64,000 nucleotides of DNA from Cyclobacteriaceae bacterium (GTDB lineage Bacteria; Bacteroidota; Bacteroidia; Cytophagales; Cyclobacteriaceae), in NCBI GenBank assembly GCA_028285685.1, contig JANQOR010000023.1:186001-250000 (forward strand), given 5' to 3'. The translations under genes and the position numbers were made by a program. Positions within the stretch are counted from its first letter, which is position 1. Every line of letters begins with the position of its first letter. Of this stretch, positions 9,185 through 18,887 are shown in pieces. The notes beneath the pieces were generated by a model. That model saw nothing but the letters and a program-made list of their open reading frames with translations, was not told where the DNA came from and made no database searches.

Positions 9185-9993
9185 CCGGGTGCGTAGCTTT
9201 TTCGCAGGGAAACTTTAAAAGTCTGGGGAGAAATGCCGTACTCTTTCTTAAATGCGGCAGAAAAATTTTCAAGACTGTTGAAACCATTTTTGAAAGCCAC
9301 TTCTGTAATTTCTATATCGCTCTTAAGGCTTTCCCGGGCATTGCCGAAGCGGATCTGTCGAAGGTATTGGTAAGGAGTCATTCCAGTTCGCTGCTTAAAC
9401 AACCTGCCGAAATGAAAGCGACTCAAGCAGCTAGCCTCGGCTATCTGATCAATACCAATGTCAGATGCAAAATGGCTATGTATGTACTCTTTGGCAGCAT
9501 CAAGGCGATGAAGGCAATGAAGTTTATCCGGAGTTTGGCTGAAGTGTTCCAGGCTCTCTGAAAATACTTCTTCGAAGAGCATTTGATCGATTAGTGAATC
9601 AAGTGCAATTCTGTCATTGTTCAACTCCCCAATAAATCGGTGAATCATAAAACCGAGGTATGGTGTTCGGCGAAAAACCTCCGCTGAGTGGAATCTGGCA
9701 AATGATTGTACAAAGCGTCGATGATTGGCAAACTGAAAGCAGACCGTAAGGTCGCTGCCAAGATCGCTATACTTTGTATAGGAAAACTCGTTTGCCTGGG
9801 ATTCTACCAAGAAGCTGTTGCTGTCAATAAATCCATCAAAACCTGTAGTGCGGTACCCAAATCCTGCTCTCAATGGAAATGACAAGCAAGGTCGATCGTT
9901 GTAGTCCTCCTCTTCAATGTCTTCTTCTACTGAAGATTTGTAGATGACTACCGTAAGAAGATTGTTTTGATGCGCTACGGTTTTTGTGATCAA
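9181..9993 (-). CDS. AraC-family transcriptional regulator
   Basis: 270 residues. The C-terminal 100 residues are a typical AraC double helix-turn-helix: DIGIDQIAEASCLSRFHFGR, then TGMTPYQYLRQIRFGNAR, then EITEVAFKNGFNSLENFSAA and YGISPQTF. The N-terminal 150 residues would be the effector-binding part but show no clear cupin signature. Convergent and overlapping with the MBL hydrolase gene at the stop codons, so it is not in its operon. Targets are unknown; the esterase/propeller cluster downstream is one candidate. Confidence 0.85.
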   Translation of the reverse strand: MITKTVAHQNNLLTVVIYKSSVEEDIEEEDYNDRPCLSFPLRAGFGYRTTGFDGFIDSNSFLVESQANEFSYTKYSDLGSDLTVCFQFANHRRFVQSFARFHSAEVFRRTPYLGFMIHRFIGELNNDRIALDSLIDQMLFEEVFSESLEHFSQTPDKLHCLHRLDAAKEYIHSHFASDIGIDQIAEASCLSRFHFGRLFKQRTGMTPYQYLRQIRFGNARESLKSDIEITEVAFKNGFNSLENFSAAFKKEYGISPQTFKVSLRKSYAPG

Positions 9994-10018
9994 TGCCTAA
10001 GACTTTGAGTTGACTAGT

Positions 10019-10063
10019 GTTGGATTAGAACGAGGAAATTCACATCCTCGTTACAACTCCAAC
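10019..10063. terminator. Hairpin between AraC and esterase genes
   Basis: An inverted repeat with a perfect 8-bp inner stem (AACGAGGA at 10029-10036, TCCTCGTT at 10045-10052) and an outer GTTGGA/TCCAAC pair (10019-10024, 10058-10063). It lies downstream of the esterase gene stop (10139, minus strand) and just upstream of the AraC start, so it could terminate the esterase transcript. No long U-tract follows. Confidence 0.4.
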
Positions 10064-10138
10064 CTTGCCATGGAGGGGCGTTTACGGAGCTGCTCTAAAT
10101 ACGCCGTGCGCTTTGAACTCGTTCGTTGCCCTGCTAGA

Positions 10139-11008
10139 CTATTCTTCTATCACCTCTGATAGCCAGGTCACTCCACGGACAGAAGTCATGGGGAATGCTG
10201 TTTGATGGCTGCCATTGATCATCACTTGCTGTAAGGATAGACTCTCATCTTCTCTGTTCTTAAGCAACGCAACAAACTCTTCGATGTGGGGCCCCAACTC
10301 TTTTTCCTCATCACCATGTGATACGAAAACGTTGGCATTCAAACCTTCTTCAGATGCGAGCTCGGAGAGAAGGGGATTATCTCTCCAAAGCGAAGGACTG
10401 CCCAAAATGTAGTTTTTAAATGTATCTGGTTGTGCCAACAATACATAGCAGCCAAACAGACCACCTAATGAATATCCAAAGTAAGAGCGACGGTCCGGAT
10501 CGGTTCGATAGTTGCTTTCTACATAATTAATCACATCGTTGCGAATGAAATCCAGGTGCGTGTCGGCCTGTCCAAATTTATACTTCTCTTGATTTTCCGT
10601 ATTGCCTGATGGACTCACTGAATAATCCCGGTAGCGACTTACATGTTCTCCCTGTTCTTTCTTTAAATCTTCAGCTATGTCCTTCTGCCAGGAGATTCCA
10701 ACCAAAATTGTATTCTCCATCAGAAACTCAGTGGAGCTGGATAGTATTTCGACGTGCCATATTGCATCGGTGAAGTAAAGCACGGGATATTGAGTGTCCT
10801 CATTTTCTGAATATGCTTCCGGTAGTTTAATGTAAAGCTCATATTGTCTGTCAGCCTTCGTATCCTTTATTGGGACTACCTCGATTCGAGGCAATATTAA
10901 GTATGAGCTTTCAATGGTTTGACTATCGCTGCTGACCTGAGTTTGCTGTGCAAAAGCTGTGTTTAACGATATCACCGATATCAATAGAAATAATGAAGTT
11001 GTTCGCAT
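10139..11008 (-). CDS. Secreted alpha/beta-hydrolase of the esterase D / enterochelin-esterase-like family
   Basis: 289 residues with a signal peptide (SLFLLISVISLNTAFAQ). The fold matches PF00756: a PVLYFTDAIWHVE strand region, the nucleophile elbow YFGYSLGGLFG (GxSxGG, catalytic Ser), an Asp/Glu-rich SHGDEEKELG after a core strand, and a His in NGSHQTAFP near the end. This gives a plausible Ser-Asp/Glu-His triad. Members cleave ester bonds of siderophores, feruloyl sugars or acyl carriers; the substrate here is not evident. Located in the periplasm or secreted. Same strand as the two propeller genes upstream, with 74 bp between, so possibly co-expressed. Confidence 0.8.
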   Translation of the reverse strand: MRTTSLFLLISVISLNTAFAQQTQVSSDSQTIESSYLILPRIEVVPIKDTKADRQYELYIKLPEAYSENEDTQYPVLYFTDAIWHVEILSSSTEFLMENTILVGISWQKDIAEDLKKEQGEHVSRYRDYSVSPSGNTENQEKYKFGQADTHLDFIRNDVINYVESNYRTDPDRRSYFGYSLGGLFGCYVLLAQPDTFKNYILGSPSLWRDNPLLSELASEEGLNANVFVSHGDEEKELGPHIEEFVALLKNREDESLSLQQVMINGSHQTAFPMTSVRGVTWLSEVIEE

Positions 11009-11082
11009 GTTCCTGACTTTAGATTTTTCTTGAGATAGTAGCTTGATTGATCAACGATCAGCGGCAGCTTAGCTCATTTCAG

Positions 11083-12762
11083 CTACCGCTTAAACACTGC
11101 ATATCCACTCTGAGAGATGATTTTTTTCACTCCGGAACCGTCCTTGTTCATCACATAGATATCTTTCTTTTGTTTTTCAGAATCCTTGACTGATGAAAAT
11201 ATTATTTTAGAACCATCGGGAGACCAGGACGGGTACCAATTATCTACATCATTATTGGTTAATCTTCTTTGATCAGAACCATCTATGTTCATAATGTAGA
11301 TTTCAAAATTCCCATCTATTTTAGACATGTAAGTGATTTGTGTGCCATCCGGAGAAACGTCTGGATGCCAATCATGTACCTCATTATCTGTCAACTTGAT
11401 AAGGTTGGTCCCATCTTCATTTGCTATGCATATTTCGCTTTTTCCATTTATATAATCCGAATAAAAAACTATTCTTCCATTAGGAGTAAAAAAAGGACCA
11501 CCACCATTCAATGATTTGATACGGGTCTGTTCGCTTCCATCTGAATTCATCATCCAAATTTCATTCTGCCAGACTTCCTCTGAGTTTTTATATGTTCTTC
11601 CAAAAGCAATCTTTTTACCATCCGGAGACCATGCGGGAGCACTATCCCATTTGTTTCTTGCATGAGTTAATCGTTTCCTATTCGTACCGTCGATATTCAT
11701 GGTATGAATAGACCAGGTCTTTTTGTCATCATATTTGTGGTAAAAAGCAAGCTGCTTTCCGTCAGGAGACCAAGCCAGGTAGCCACCTGGGGCATTTATG
11801 CTTTTAATGGTTGGTTTACCCTCTGTATCACCGGAGTAAATTTCTACACTGCCCGAATCAATTGACCCATAGGCAATAGTATAGGAAGTATGCTTAGGTC
11901 TAAGGGTCTCAATAATCTGAGCATCCACCCAGAATATGTCTGCACTTTCCTGTCCTACCGACCTGTTAAAGAATAGATATTTTCCATCTGATGTTACGAA
12001 TGCACTGGCTTCCCAGGCACCCGTGTTTATCTTATCACCAAGATTAATGGCCGCACCCCATGAGCCATCTTCTTGTCGAAAACTTATATACAAGTCTGAA
12101 TCACCATATCCGTCATCTCTTTCGCTATCCCAGATTAAATAAGATTCATCAGGGGCGATGAATGGGTGGGCAGTATATTTTCCGCTATTAATCTCCTTAC
12201 CGAGCAATCTTGGTTCTTCTCGTTTACCGTTCTCAATTGTTGATATGCGGATCACATCGTTGTTTTTAAAGTCATCAAAAACGTAGGTACCACTGGCGGA
12301 TGACGACAGGCGCATAATGCCCCAATCCTCCCGATCAAACATGGGACCAAGGCTTTTTACCTCCGACCATCCATCCATGGTGCGCTCCATATATTTGCTG
12401 CCCAAGTGCATGGAATTTCCATCAGGAGCGAAAATGGGTCGACCTACTCTGGGTGCTACGAATGACTCGATCCACTGATTATCAATATTTTGAAAACCGA
12501 TTAATGAGAATTTCTTTATGCTGTCGTTATACCTGGTGAAATAGAACTCCGTCATGTCAGGCGAGAAGAAACCACTAAGATCCTTATGTGCGGTCGAAAC
12601 AATACCTGGAGCGAAAGGTTCAGGAGTTGTCCCCGGTGGCTTTTGCCCAAGATAAGGACCTTTTAAGCGAGGAGGATCAGAATCGTTTTCACTTTTTTTT
12701 TGAGCAAATACGACGTTGAGTGATACGACACATACGAATGTCAATAATTTGGATTTGTTCAT
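11083..12762 (-). CDS. Secreted TolB-like beta-propeller (PD40/WD40-like) protein
   Basis: 559 residues with a signal peptide (KLLTFVCVVSLNVVFAQ). Residues about 35-290 form one PD40-type propeller, with APDESYLIWDSERDDGYG and DGKYLFFNR blades. Residues about 300-555 are classic TolB repeats: SWSPDGKQLAFY, AWSPDGKKIAFGR, DVSPDGTQITYMS and SWSPDGSKIIFSS. These are structural blades that bind proteins or carbohydrate; no catalytic site is evident. The first half is clearly paralogous to the C-terminal half of the neighbouring gene 12974-14959, including the shared segments GQKPPG and FAPGIVST. Confidence 0.8.
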   Translation of the reverse strand: MNKSKLLTFVCVVSLNVVFAQKKSENDSDPPRLKGPYLGQKPPGTTPEPFAPGIVSTAHKDLSGFFSPDMTEFYFTRYNDSIKKFSLIGFQNIDNQWIESFVAPRVGRPIFAPDGNSMHLGSKYMERTMDGWSEVKSLGPMFDREDWGIMRLSSSASGTYVFDDFKNNDVIRISTIENGKREEPRLLGKEINSGKYTAHPFIAPDESYLIWDSERDDGYGDSDLYISFRQEDGSWGAAINLGDKINTGAWEASAFVTSDGKYLFFNRSVGQESADIFWVDAQIIETLRPKHTSYTIAYGSIDSGSVEIYSGDTEGKPTIKSINAPGGYLAWSPDGKQLAFYHKYDDKKTWSIHTMNIDGTNRKRLTHARNKWDSAPAWSPDGKKIAFGRTYKNSEEVWQNEIWMMNSDGSEQTRIKSLNGGGPFFTPNGRIVFYSDYINGKSEICIANEDGTNLIKLTDNEVHDWHPDVSPDGTQITYMSKIDGNFEIYIMNIDGSDQRRLTNNDVDNWYPSWSPDGSKIIFSSVKDSEKQKKDIYVMNKDGSGVKKIISQSGYAVFKR

Positions 12763-12973
12763 GTTTTATACCTTTCTTGTATTGGATGATCTGCATTAAT
12801 TTCCCAGATCATTTTTATCATTATCCACCTTGACCAGGTTTGAAACTATCGTTCTATCATTTCTGATGAGGTAAATCAAAATTTGAATGTTTGGATACTA
12901 TTTCATTTAAGATCATCTGATCTGGAATTATCTAGGAAGCAACTGCTATTGAAACAGTCAATTGTTTGAATGG

Positions 12974-14959
12974 TTAATTCTGCAGCCGCAGCGTCTCGAT
13001 AATTTTTGCATCCACCCAGTAGAGATCCACATTGTTTTCATCGATGGACCTATTGAAAAGCATGTATTTACCGTCAGGGGTGATTGTCGCGTAAATCTCC
13101 CCTTTCTCCGTATTGATCTTGCCGCCCATGTTGATAGCAGGGCCCCATGAGCCATCTTGCTGTTTAAAACTGATGTAGATATCAGCCTTGCCATATCCGC
13201 TTTCCCTTTGATCATCCCATATCAAATAGGATTCATCCGGAGCGATCCATGGATGCGCATTGTGTATTCCCAGGTCCAGATCCAGCTTTTGTGGTTCTTC
13301 ACGCTTGCCATTCACTAATCGTGAATATTGAATGGGCTCTTCACCCATCGTATCAAAATAATAGGTACCATTCGAAGAAGCAGTAAGGCGCATAATATCG
13401 AATTCGCTATAGGGTGAACCGAGACTTTTTAGTTGTGACCAACCGCTATCAGTACGCTCCATGAAGCGGTTGCCCAGATACATGATCTGACCGTCAAACG
13501 AGATAGAGGGTTCCCCGACCCTTGGTCCTGTTATAGACTTGCGCCATTGATTATTTTGGGATTTGAGAAGGACCATGCTCGATTTATCATTCTCATCGTA
13601 TCTAACAAAGTAAAACTCTTTCATATCGGGTGTGAACGCGCCAAAAAGTTCATATAGCTCTGTTGAAACAATACCAGGCGCAAAAACTTCGGCCTCTAAA
13701 CCAGGCGGTTTTTGTCCGAAATACGAACCCTCGAGGAGTGGGAATTCATTTTTAGCAAATGCGGGAATGATAGTCTCTACAACCTGGGTCATGATTTCAT
13801 CTTCACGATCATGGCCCGTGATCACTACAGTCAGGTCAAGGTCTTCAACAACTATAATGTATTGTCCGCCACCACCCCAGGCGAATTTGGCGGCATAGCT
13901 CTCATTGCCAACTACTACAGGTGTATGATACCAGAAATAGCCATAGCGATAGACTTCAGGCATCCAATCCACAGTAGGTTTAACAAGGCCACTGGTTGCC
14001 CTTGCGAGATAATCTGCCGAAATAAGTTGTTCGCCGTTCCATTTTCCTTTATTGAGTACCAGGCTGGCCCATTTGAGCATATCACGTGATGTCATGCTCA
14101 CCATCCATCCGGCTTGTGGTAAGCCACTGGCGTGCCTCTGCCACTCGTAATTCGATATACCCATTTTGTCGAGCAATTCATTTTTGATAAAGTCCTCTGC
14201 TGTCCCTGGCACAACGGCATCAATGACCGTCATCACCAACATTGGATTGAAATTGCCATATAAATAGACCTGAGACGCTGAGGTAATCGGGCCACTATTT
14301 TCAAGAAGCATCTGAACCAGGCCCTGGCCTTTTAACCGGGCTGTATCTTTTTCAAGTTCTTCCCATAGGTCATCATCGATGCTAAGCCCTCCGTGCATTG
14401 TCAACGCCTTATGGAGTGTGATTTTATCTGCGCCTTCAACAAATTTTGTCGGGTCCAGATCCTTCAGAAAATGAACCAGCGGCTTGTCCAGATCTGCCAT
14501 AGTCAGATAGCCCAACTGGATTGCACGGCCCAGTATCACACTGGTGTGGCCTTTGGTGGCCGATGCCTGGCCGTGGGCCAGATTTACGCGACCTTTTTTG
14601 TAGTAGGACTCAAATACCAATTTGTTTTCGTGCGAAATGAGCAAGCCATCGTAATTGCCATATTTTCCTTCTGCAATCTCCTGCGCGAGTTTTACAATCA
14701 TGTCCTTTTTACCACTATCAACACCCAATTCACCAACGAGGATGCCGTCGTTTCTATTAGTTGGTGTTGTATCGATATACGCTTCTTTGAGATCAGGAAG
14801 GTCCCAGAAAGAGAGTGTGTCTTCTGCGGCTGCAGCTTCCGGTGCAGTGCTATCTTGAGCATAAGTCGTACTCACACAATTCGTTAATAGGAGCACTTTC
14901 AGGATCAATACCTTTTTTCTATATAGTATAGACTGGAAATTCTTGACTAGAATGATCAT
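12974..14959 (-). CDS. Serine beta-lactamase-like hydrolase fused to a PD40 propeller
   Basis: 661 residues if started at the ATG at 14959, just before the signal peptide (KVLILKVLLLTNCVSTTYAQ). The open frame reaches 15052, but the extra residues are polar. Residues about 60-400 are a class C/PBP-type serine hydrolase: SATK carries the SxxK nucleophile (within QASATKGHTS), VYLYGNF supplies YxN, and WGGGGQYI lies where the third motif falls. Residues about 410-660 form a PD40 propeller homologous to the N-terminal half of the adjacent gene (MKEFYFVRYDE, APDESYLIWD). Such enzymes hydrolyse D-Ala peptides, esters or amides; drug resistance should not be assumed. Extracytoplasmic. Confidence 0.8.
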   Translation of the reverse strand: MIILVKNFQSILYRKKVLILKVLLLTNCVSTTYAQDSTAPEAAAAEDTLSFWDLPDLKEAYIDTTPTNRNDGILVGELGVDSGKKDMIVKLAQEIAEGKYGNYDGLLISHENKLVFESYYKKGRVNLAHGQASATKGHTSVILGRAIQLGYLTMADLDKPLVHFLKDLDPTKFVEGADKITLHKALTMHGGLSIDDDLWEELEKDTARLKGQGLVQMLLENSGPITSASQVYLYGNFNPMLVMTVIDAVVPGTAEDFIKNELLDKMGISNYEWQRHASGLPQAGWMVSMTSRDMLKWASLVLNKGKWNGEQLISADYLARATSGLVKPTVDWMPEVYRYGYFWYHTPVVVGNESYAAKFAWGGGGQYIIVVEDLDLTVVITGHDREDEIMTQVVETIIPAFAKNEFPLLEGSYFGQKPPGLEAEVFAPGIVSTELYELFGAFTPDMKEFYFVRYDENDKSSMVLLKSQNNQWRKSITGPRVGEPSISFDGQIMYLGNRFMERTDSGWSQLKSLGSPYSEFDIMRLTASSNGTYYFDTMGEEPIQYSRLVNGKREEPQKLDLDLGIHNAHPWIAPDESYLIWDDQRESGYGKADIYISFKQQDGSWGPAINMGGKINTEKGEIYATITPDGKYMLFNRSIDENNVDLYWVDAKIIETLRLQN

Positions 14960-15178
14960 AGGTTGTTGTGATTGATTTTTTAAACAGGTTGGGGACTTAT
15001 ACTGCGGGAGTTGCTGATGGTTGCCGCTTAATTTGTCAACTGCTCTATGCATGAATGAACTGCTCTAAAAGGAGAAAAACCTTATCAAAATAAACCTGAA
15101 GCCGTACTTAATCACTGACAAACGAATTGCGATGCGTGTTGAATCGCGGATGATTTTGTAAGCTTACATTTTAAGCAG

Positions 15179-16870
15179 ATGAAATTTGCAAATAGCTTTC
15201 TTTTGGTAGCGTCCATACTACTCCTGACTTCCTGCTCTCAGGATCAGGTTGTTTTCAAGGAATATGATACCGTATTCAAAGTTGGAGATCAACCAGAATG
15301 GGCAGAAAAAAATTGGAATGACCAGGACTGGAGAAAAGGAAAGCCCTTCATGAATGATGGTCGTGTTTTTTGGTTCAGAACTCCCATTGAAATTTTAAAA
15401 GCTCCTGAATCATTACATCCCTATGGTATTCAATTGCATGTCTATGGGGAGTATGAGGTTTTTTGGGATGGGGTTTTGATTGGAAAAAATGGGAACCCGG
15501 GACAAGAAGCAGTCTTTGGTCCTGAGGGCAAATTGTGGACTACACATAGCATTCCAACAAAACTGACCGAGCAGGGAGATCACCTATTAGCCATTCGAGT
15601 GAGCCTTCATTATTTTGGTGATCACGCGGGCCTATGGGAGGTAGATATCGATTACTATGACGATCTATTAACAGACAGACTAATTGAAACCTCTTACATG
15701 CACATTTTTGCAGGGGCCTTTCTTATCGCGTCATTCTACTTTCTTTTTCTGTACCTGAGCAACAAAAAAGAGTACCCGATGCTCATTTTCAGTATTAGCT
15801 GCTTCCTTTTTTTCATCCTGATTTTAGCAGAGTTCATTAAAACCAATATATCCATCCATTACAGCCTACATGTGATACGGTTGGAGACTATTGGTGCTCT
15901 TATGTTTGGAATTTCTTTTTTAATTCCGCTCTATTTTTCCATGCAGTTTCCGTACCCCAAACGAAAATTGATGTTGATCATTTATGCTGGAGTTCTGTTG
16001 TTTATTTTCCTGATAAAACATCATTACTTCCACTTCACCTCCCGCAATATGGCCTTAAGCATGTGGATTTTTTCTTTCGGAATAGTGGTTTTTGGAGTTT
16101 ATAAAAAAGTAAGAGGTGCGCGTCTGGTACTGTTGACACTTTTAGTGAGTGTCGGACTGTCTTTCGTAACATCTTTTGACAAGAGCCTTTTCGCCGGTTT
16201 TGGCCTTATTCTGTTGAGCATGATGTATTTACTTTCACTCGGGATTAGGGAGCAACGACTGGCGTATGAAAACTCGTTGGTTCAATCTACACGTCTGCGC
16301 CTGCAATTGTTAAAGAAAAATATTCAACCTCATTTTCTGATGAACACCCTTACCTCCCTGATCGATTGGGTTGAAGAAGCACCGAAGAAAGGAGTTTTGT
16401 TCATTGAGGCGTTAGCAAAGGAATTTGACCTTTTTAACCAGATAGAAAATCAGACTTTGATACCCATTACTCAGGAAATAGCCCTTTGCCGGACGCATCT
16501 TGAGATTATGGAGTATCGGAAGGAAATAAATTACACCTGGGAGGAAGAAGGTATTGACCCTGAACAAAAAATCCCACCTGGGATTCTTCATACATTGTTG
16601 GAAAATGGGATTACACACAGCCTGCCTTTGGAAGATAACAGCGTCAGATTCAAGCTTCTTTTTGAATCGACGAGTGACTTCAAGTGTTATACGTTCTTAA
16701 CCTTTGCGACAAGTGTGAGGCAACGAACAGATTCCGTAGAAGAAGGCACGGGATTGAAATACATAAAGGCCCGACTGACAGAAAGTTATGATACGAAATG
16801 GGAGCTGAGTTCTGAACCAGTCGATCACGGTTGGAAAAATGTCATAAAAATATATTCCCGGGAAGAATGA
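15179..16870 (+). CDS. 7TM sensor histidine kinase of the LytS/YehU (His_kinase) type
   Basis: 563 residues. Lipoprotein-like signal (FLLVASILLLTSCSQ), then a periplasmic jelly-roll-like sensor region (residues 25-170, with HVYGEYEVFWDGVLIG), then about seven transmembrane helices (175-355). A short helix leads to the kinase core: NIQPHFLMNTL carries the phosphoacceptor His385, followed by PPGILHTLLENGITHSL (N box) and GTGLKYIKARL (G box). This His_kinase (PF06580) architecture pairs with LytTR regulators. Its TGA overlaps the ATG of the response regulator (ATGA at 16867-16870), showing translational coupling. The sensed signal is unknown. Confidence 0.9.
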   Translation: MKFANSFLLVASILLLTSCSQDQVVFKEYDTVFKVGDQPEWAEKNWNDQDWRKGKPFMNDGRVFWFRTPIEILKAPESLHPYGIQLHVYGEYEVFWDGVLIGKNGNPGQEAVFGPEGKLWTTHSIPTKLTEQGDHLLAIRVSLHYFGDHAGLWEVDIDYYDDLLTDRLIETSYMHIFAGAFLIASFYFLFLYLSNKKEYPMLIFSISCFLFFILILAEFIKTNISIHYSLHVIRLETIGALMFGISFLIPLYFSMQFPYPKRKLMLIIYAGVLLFIFLIKHHYFHFTSRNMALSMWIFSFGIVVFGVYKKVRGARLVLLTLLVSVGLSFVTSFDKSLFAGFGLILLSMMYLLSLGIREQRLAYENSLVQSTRLRLQLLKKNIQPHFLMNTLTSLIDWVEEAPKKGVLFIEALAKEFDLFNQIENQTLIPITQEIALCRTHLEIMEYRKEINYTWEEEGIDPEQKIPPGILHTLLENGITHSLPLEDNSVRFKLLFESTSDFKCYTFLTFATSVRQRTDSVEEGTGLKYIKARLTESYDTKWELSSEPVDHGWKNVIKIYSREE

Positions 16871-17565
16871 ACATTTTAATCGTTGAGGATGAATCAAGAA
16901 TTGCCAAGAGAATCGAGCGAATGACTCGAGACATCCTTGGCAATGTCTTACAATCCCTGACGCACATCAGCACACTCCCGGAGGCATTGGGACATATTGA
17001 AAAGCACTCACTGGATCTTGTTCTCCTGGACTTGAATCTCAATGGGGACGATGGTTTTGACCTTCTTACTACAGCAGTCTCCCAATCATTTCACACGATC
17101 ATTATTTCAGCCTACAAGGACCAGGCCATTGCTGCCTTTGAATATGGGGTGTTGGATTTTGTGCCTAAACCCTTTAACAGGGATCGGCTGGAGCAGGCGT
17201 TGAACCGGACGATCACAAAAGAGAAGACAGAGACCGATAAGCTTAAGCTTTTGGCAGTAAAAAAGAGAGGTAGAATTCAGCTGATACCAATTGAGGAAGT
17301 ACTTTACATAAAAGGAGCTGGTGCCTATACGGAACTTTTTCTTACTGATGGCACAAAAGAGCTGCATGATAAATCACTCGAAAAGCTTGAGCAGCTGTTG
17401 TCGCATCCCTTTGAACGTGTTCATAAGTCATACCTGGTGAAGATGTCTGAAGTAGAGGAGATCATTGTGAAATCCGGGAGTAAATACATGGCCGAGCTAA
17501 AAAATGGTACACTCATCCCGATCGGAAGGACAAAATACAAAGATCTAAAAGCGAAGTGGGTTTGA
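16867..17565 (+). CDS. LytTR-family response regulator
   Basis: 232 residues from the ATG at 16867 that overlaps the kinase stop; an earlier in-frame ATG lies inside the kinase gene. The receiver domain begins MNILIVEDES. The phosphoacceptor is Asp55 in LVLLDLNLNG, and the conserved Lys101 is in DFVPKPFN. A LytTR DNA-binding domain occupies about 135-232 (RIQLIPIEEVLYIKGAGAY, then HKSYLVKMSEVEEI, then LIPIGRTKYKDLK). It forms a two-component system with the upstream kinase. The divergent neighbour is the beta-lactamase-propeller gene, which is a possible target by proximity. Confidence 0.92.
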   Translation: MNILIVEDESRIAKRIERMTRDILGNVLQSLTHISTLPEALGHIEKHSLDLVLLDLNLNGDDGFDLLTTAVSQSFHTIIISAYKDQAIAAFEYGVLDFVPKPFNRDRLEQALNRTITKEKTETDKLKLLAVKKRGRIQLIPIEEVLYIKGAGAYTELFLTDGTKELHDKSLEKLEQLLSHPFERVHKSYLVKMSEVEEIIVKSGSKYMAELKNGTLIPIGRTKYKDLKAKWV

Positions 17566-17670
17566 GGTACCTTAAGATTCTGTGCCCTACAGATTGAAAA
17601 TAAATTTGACTCAATGTGTCATATTTTAAAGTGTCCTTCTAACTAAACAAGTAGTGACCAATATTACTGA

Positions 17671-18186
17671 ATGAATCAACAGCTTGAAAGCACTTTTCTA
17701 GAAGCACTTAAAGAAAACCAGTCAAAGTTGCTTAGGGTCTGTTCGGTTTATGCCAAGAATCGTGATGATAAAAAGGATCTTTTTCAGGAATCGCTATTCA
17801 ATATTTGGAAGTCATTGCCCGACTTTGAAGGTAAGTCTTCTCTCAGCACCTGGATGTTCAGAATTACGCTGAATGTCTGTCTTCAGATGCAATCACAACT
17901 TGCAAAGAAGCAAAGTGGTTTCAAACCCATGGATAGCATTGAGATTGACAACATAAGAGTCGAGGAAAAAAGTGATGAGCAAAGTATTCAGCTCGTACAG
18001 CTAAGGAACTGCATTAGAAAGCTAAATGAAGCAGATAAGGCAGTTATCACACTGCATTTGGAAGAACTGCCTTATCGGGAGATTTCCAGTATTACTGGTT
18101 TGACCGAAAACAACATTGCAGTAAAGGTCAAAAGAATCAAGAAAAAATTGTGGAACTGTATTACCCAAGGTCATGATCGAGGATGA
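17671..18186 (+). CDS. ECF-type RNA polymerase sigma factor
   Basis: 171 residues. Region 2 is visible as YAKNRDDKKDLFQESLFNIW followed by STWMFRITLNVC. Region 4 is visible as LNEADKAVITLHLEELPYRE followed by ISSITGLTENNIAVKVKRIK. Length and layout are typical for sigma-70 ECF factors. Its end overlaps the next gene by 14 bp, so the membrane protein there is likely its regulator or co-expressed partner. Confidence 0.9.
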   Translation: MNQQLESTFLEALKENQSKLLRVCSVYAKNRDDKKDLFQESLFNIWKSLPDFEGKSSLSTWMFRITLNVCLQMQSQLAKKQSGFKPMDSIEIDNIRVEEKSDEQSIQLVQLRNCIRKLNEADKAVITLHLEELPYREISSITGLTENNIAVKVKRIKKKLWNCITQGHDRG

Positions 18187-18769
18187 ATTAACAAAAATCT
18201 GGAAATCTTCTTCAAATCAAGAGCGCGCAAAGTTTGAAAAATCACGCTTAATTGTTGATTTACAGTCCAATTTGGATCGTTTTCACAAATACCTAAAATA
18301 CGGAGATCGGAGACCAACAATTACGCTATTGGCATTGATACCCTTGCTTGGTTTTTATAGCTATGCTGTGCCCTTTGTCCTGTCGAAGGTTGCATCAGGG
18401 TTGCTAATTCTTTTGTCCATTTCAGCAATTGTCAGAGTAAGAAGAGCACAAAAACAGAAGCCAAGTGCATTGACGGAGACCTATTTGGAGTATTTGTACA
18501 AGACAAGAGAATACCTAAATATCCGAAAGAAATTGGTAGAGAATTCCTTTTATTCATTCATCCTGCCTTGCATTGCTTTAATTCTTTTATTCCTTGCTGG
18601 GTTCATCGATATCACTGCAAAGCGTCCGATAATTATTTTGGGGGTAAGCACTGTTGTTTTAGGAATAGTCGGATACTTTCTGAACAAAAGAATAGTTAAG
18701 AAATCATTCTTGTCAAGGTTAGGTAAGCTTGAGAAACTTATAAAAGTCATGGAGAAGGAGCCTTCATAA
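18173..18769 (+). CDS. Membrane protein coupled to the ECF sigma factor
   Basis: 198 residues. A soluble N-terminus (DELTKIWKSSSNQERAKFEK) is followed by four hydrophobic segments in two pairs (about 48-85 and 120-170) separated by a charged linker (VRRAQKQKPS...REYLNIRKKL), and a basic C-terminal tail. The 14-bp overlap with the sigma gene suggests it acts as an anti-sigma-like or signalling partner, as is usual for ECF operons. It lacks a recognisable zinc anti-sigma motif, so this is context-based inference. Confidence 0.6.
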   Translation: MIEDELTKIWKSSSNQERAKFEKSRLIVDLQSNLDRFHKYLKYGDRRPTITLLALIPLLGFYSYAVPFVLSKVASGLLILLSISAIVRVRRAQKQKPSALTETYLEYLYKTREYLNIRKKLVENSFYSFILPCIALILLFLAGFIDITAKRPIIILGVSTVVLGIVGYFLNKRIVKKSFLSRLGKLEKLIKVMEKEPS

Positions 18770-18887
18770 ACAAACTCATCGCTAATTCACGTTACGGCCG
18801 TGTGTACTCACGTAATCCATCCAATTTTTTAATCTTTTACCTATAACTGAATTAATGTAACAAAACGAACAAAATTTATATCGTAAT

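Noticed and set aside
13632..14887. Long plus-strand open frames opposite the beta-lactamase-propeller gene
   Set aside because: They lie fully inside a strongly supported minus-strand gene and encode low-complexity, unrecognisable sequence.
12974..14959. Antibiotic resistance (true beta-lactamase)
   Set aside because: The SxxK/YxN pattern is shared by many esterases and peptidases, and the fusion to a propeller argues for another substrate.
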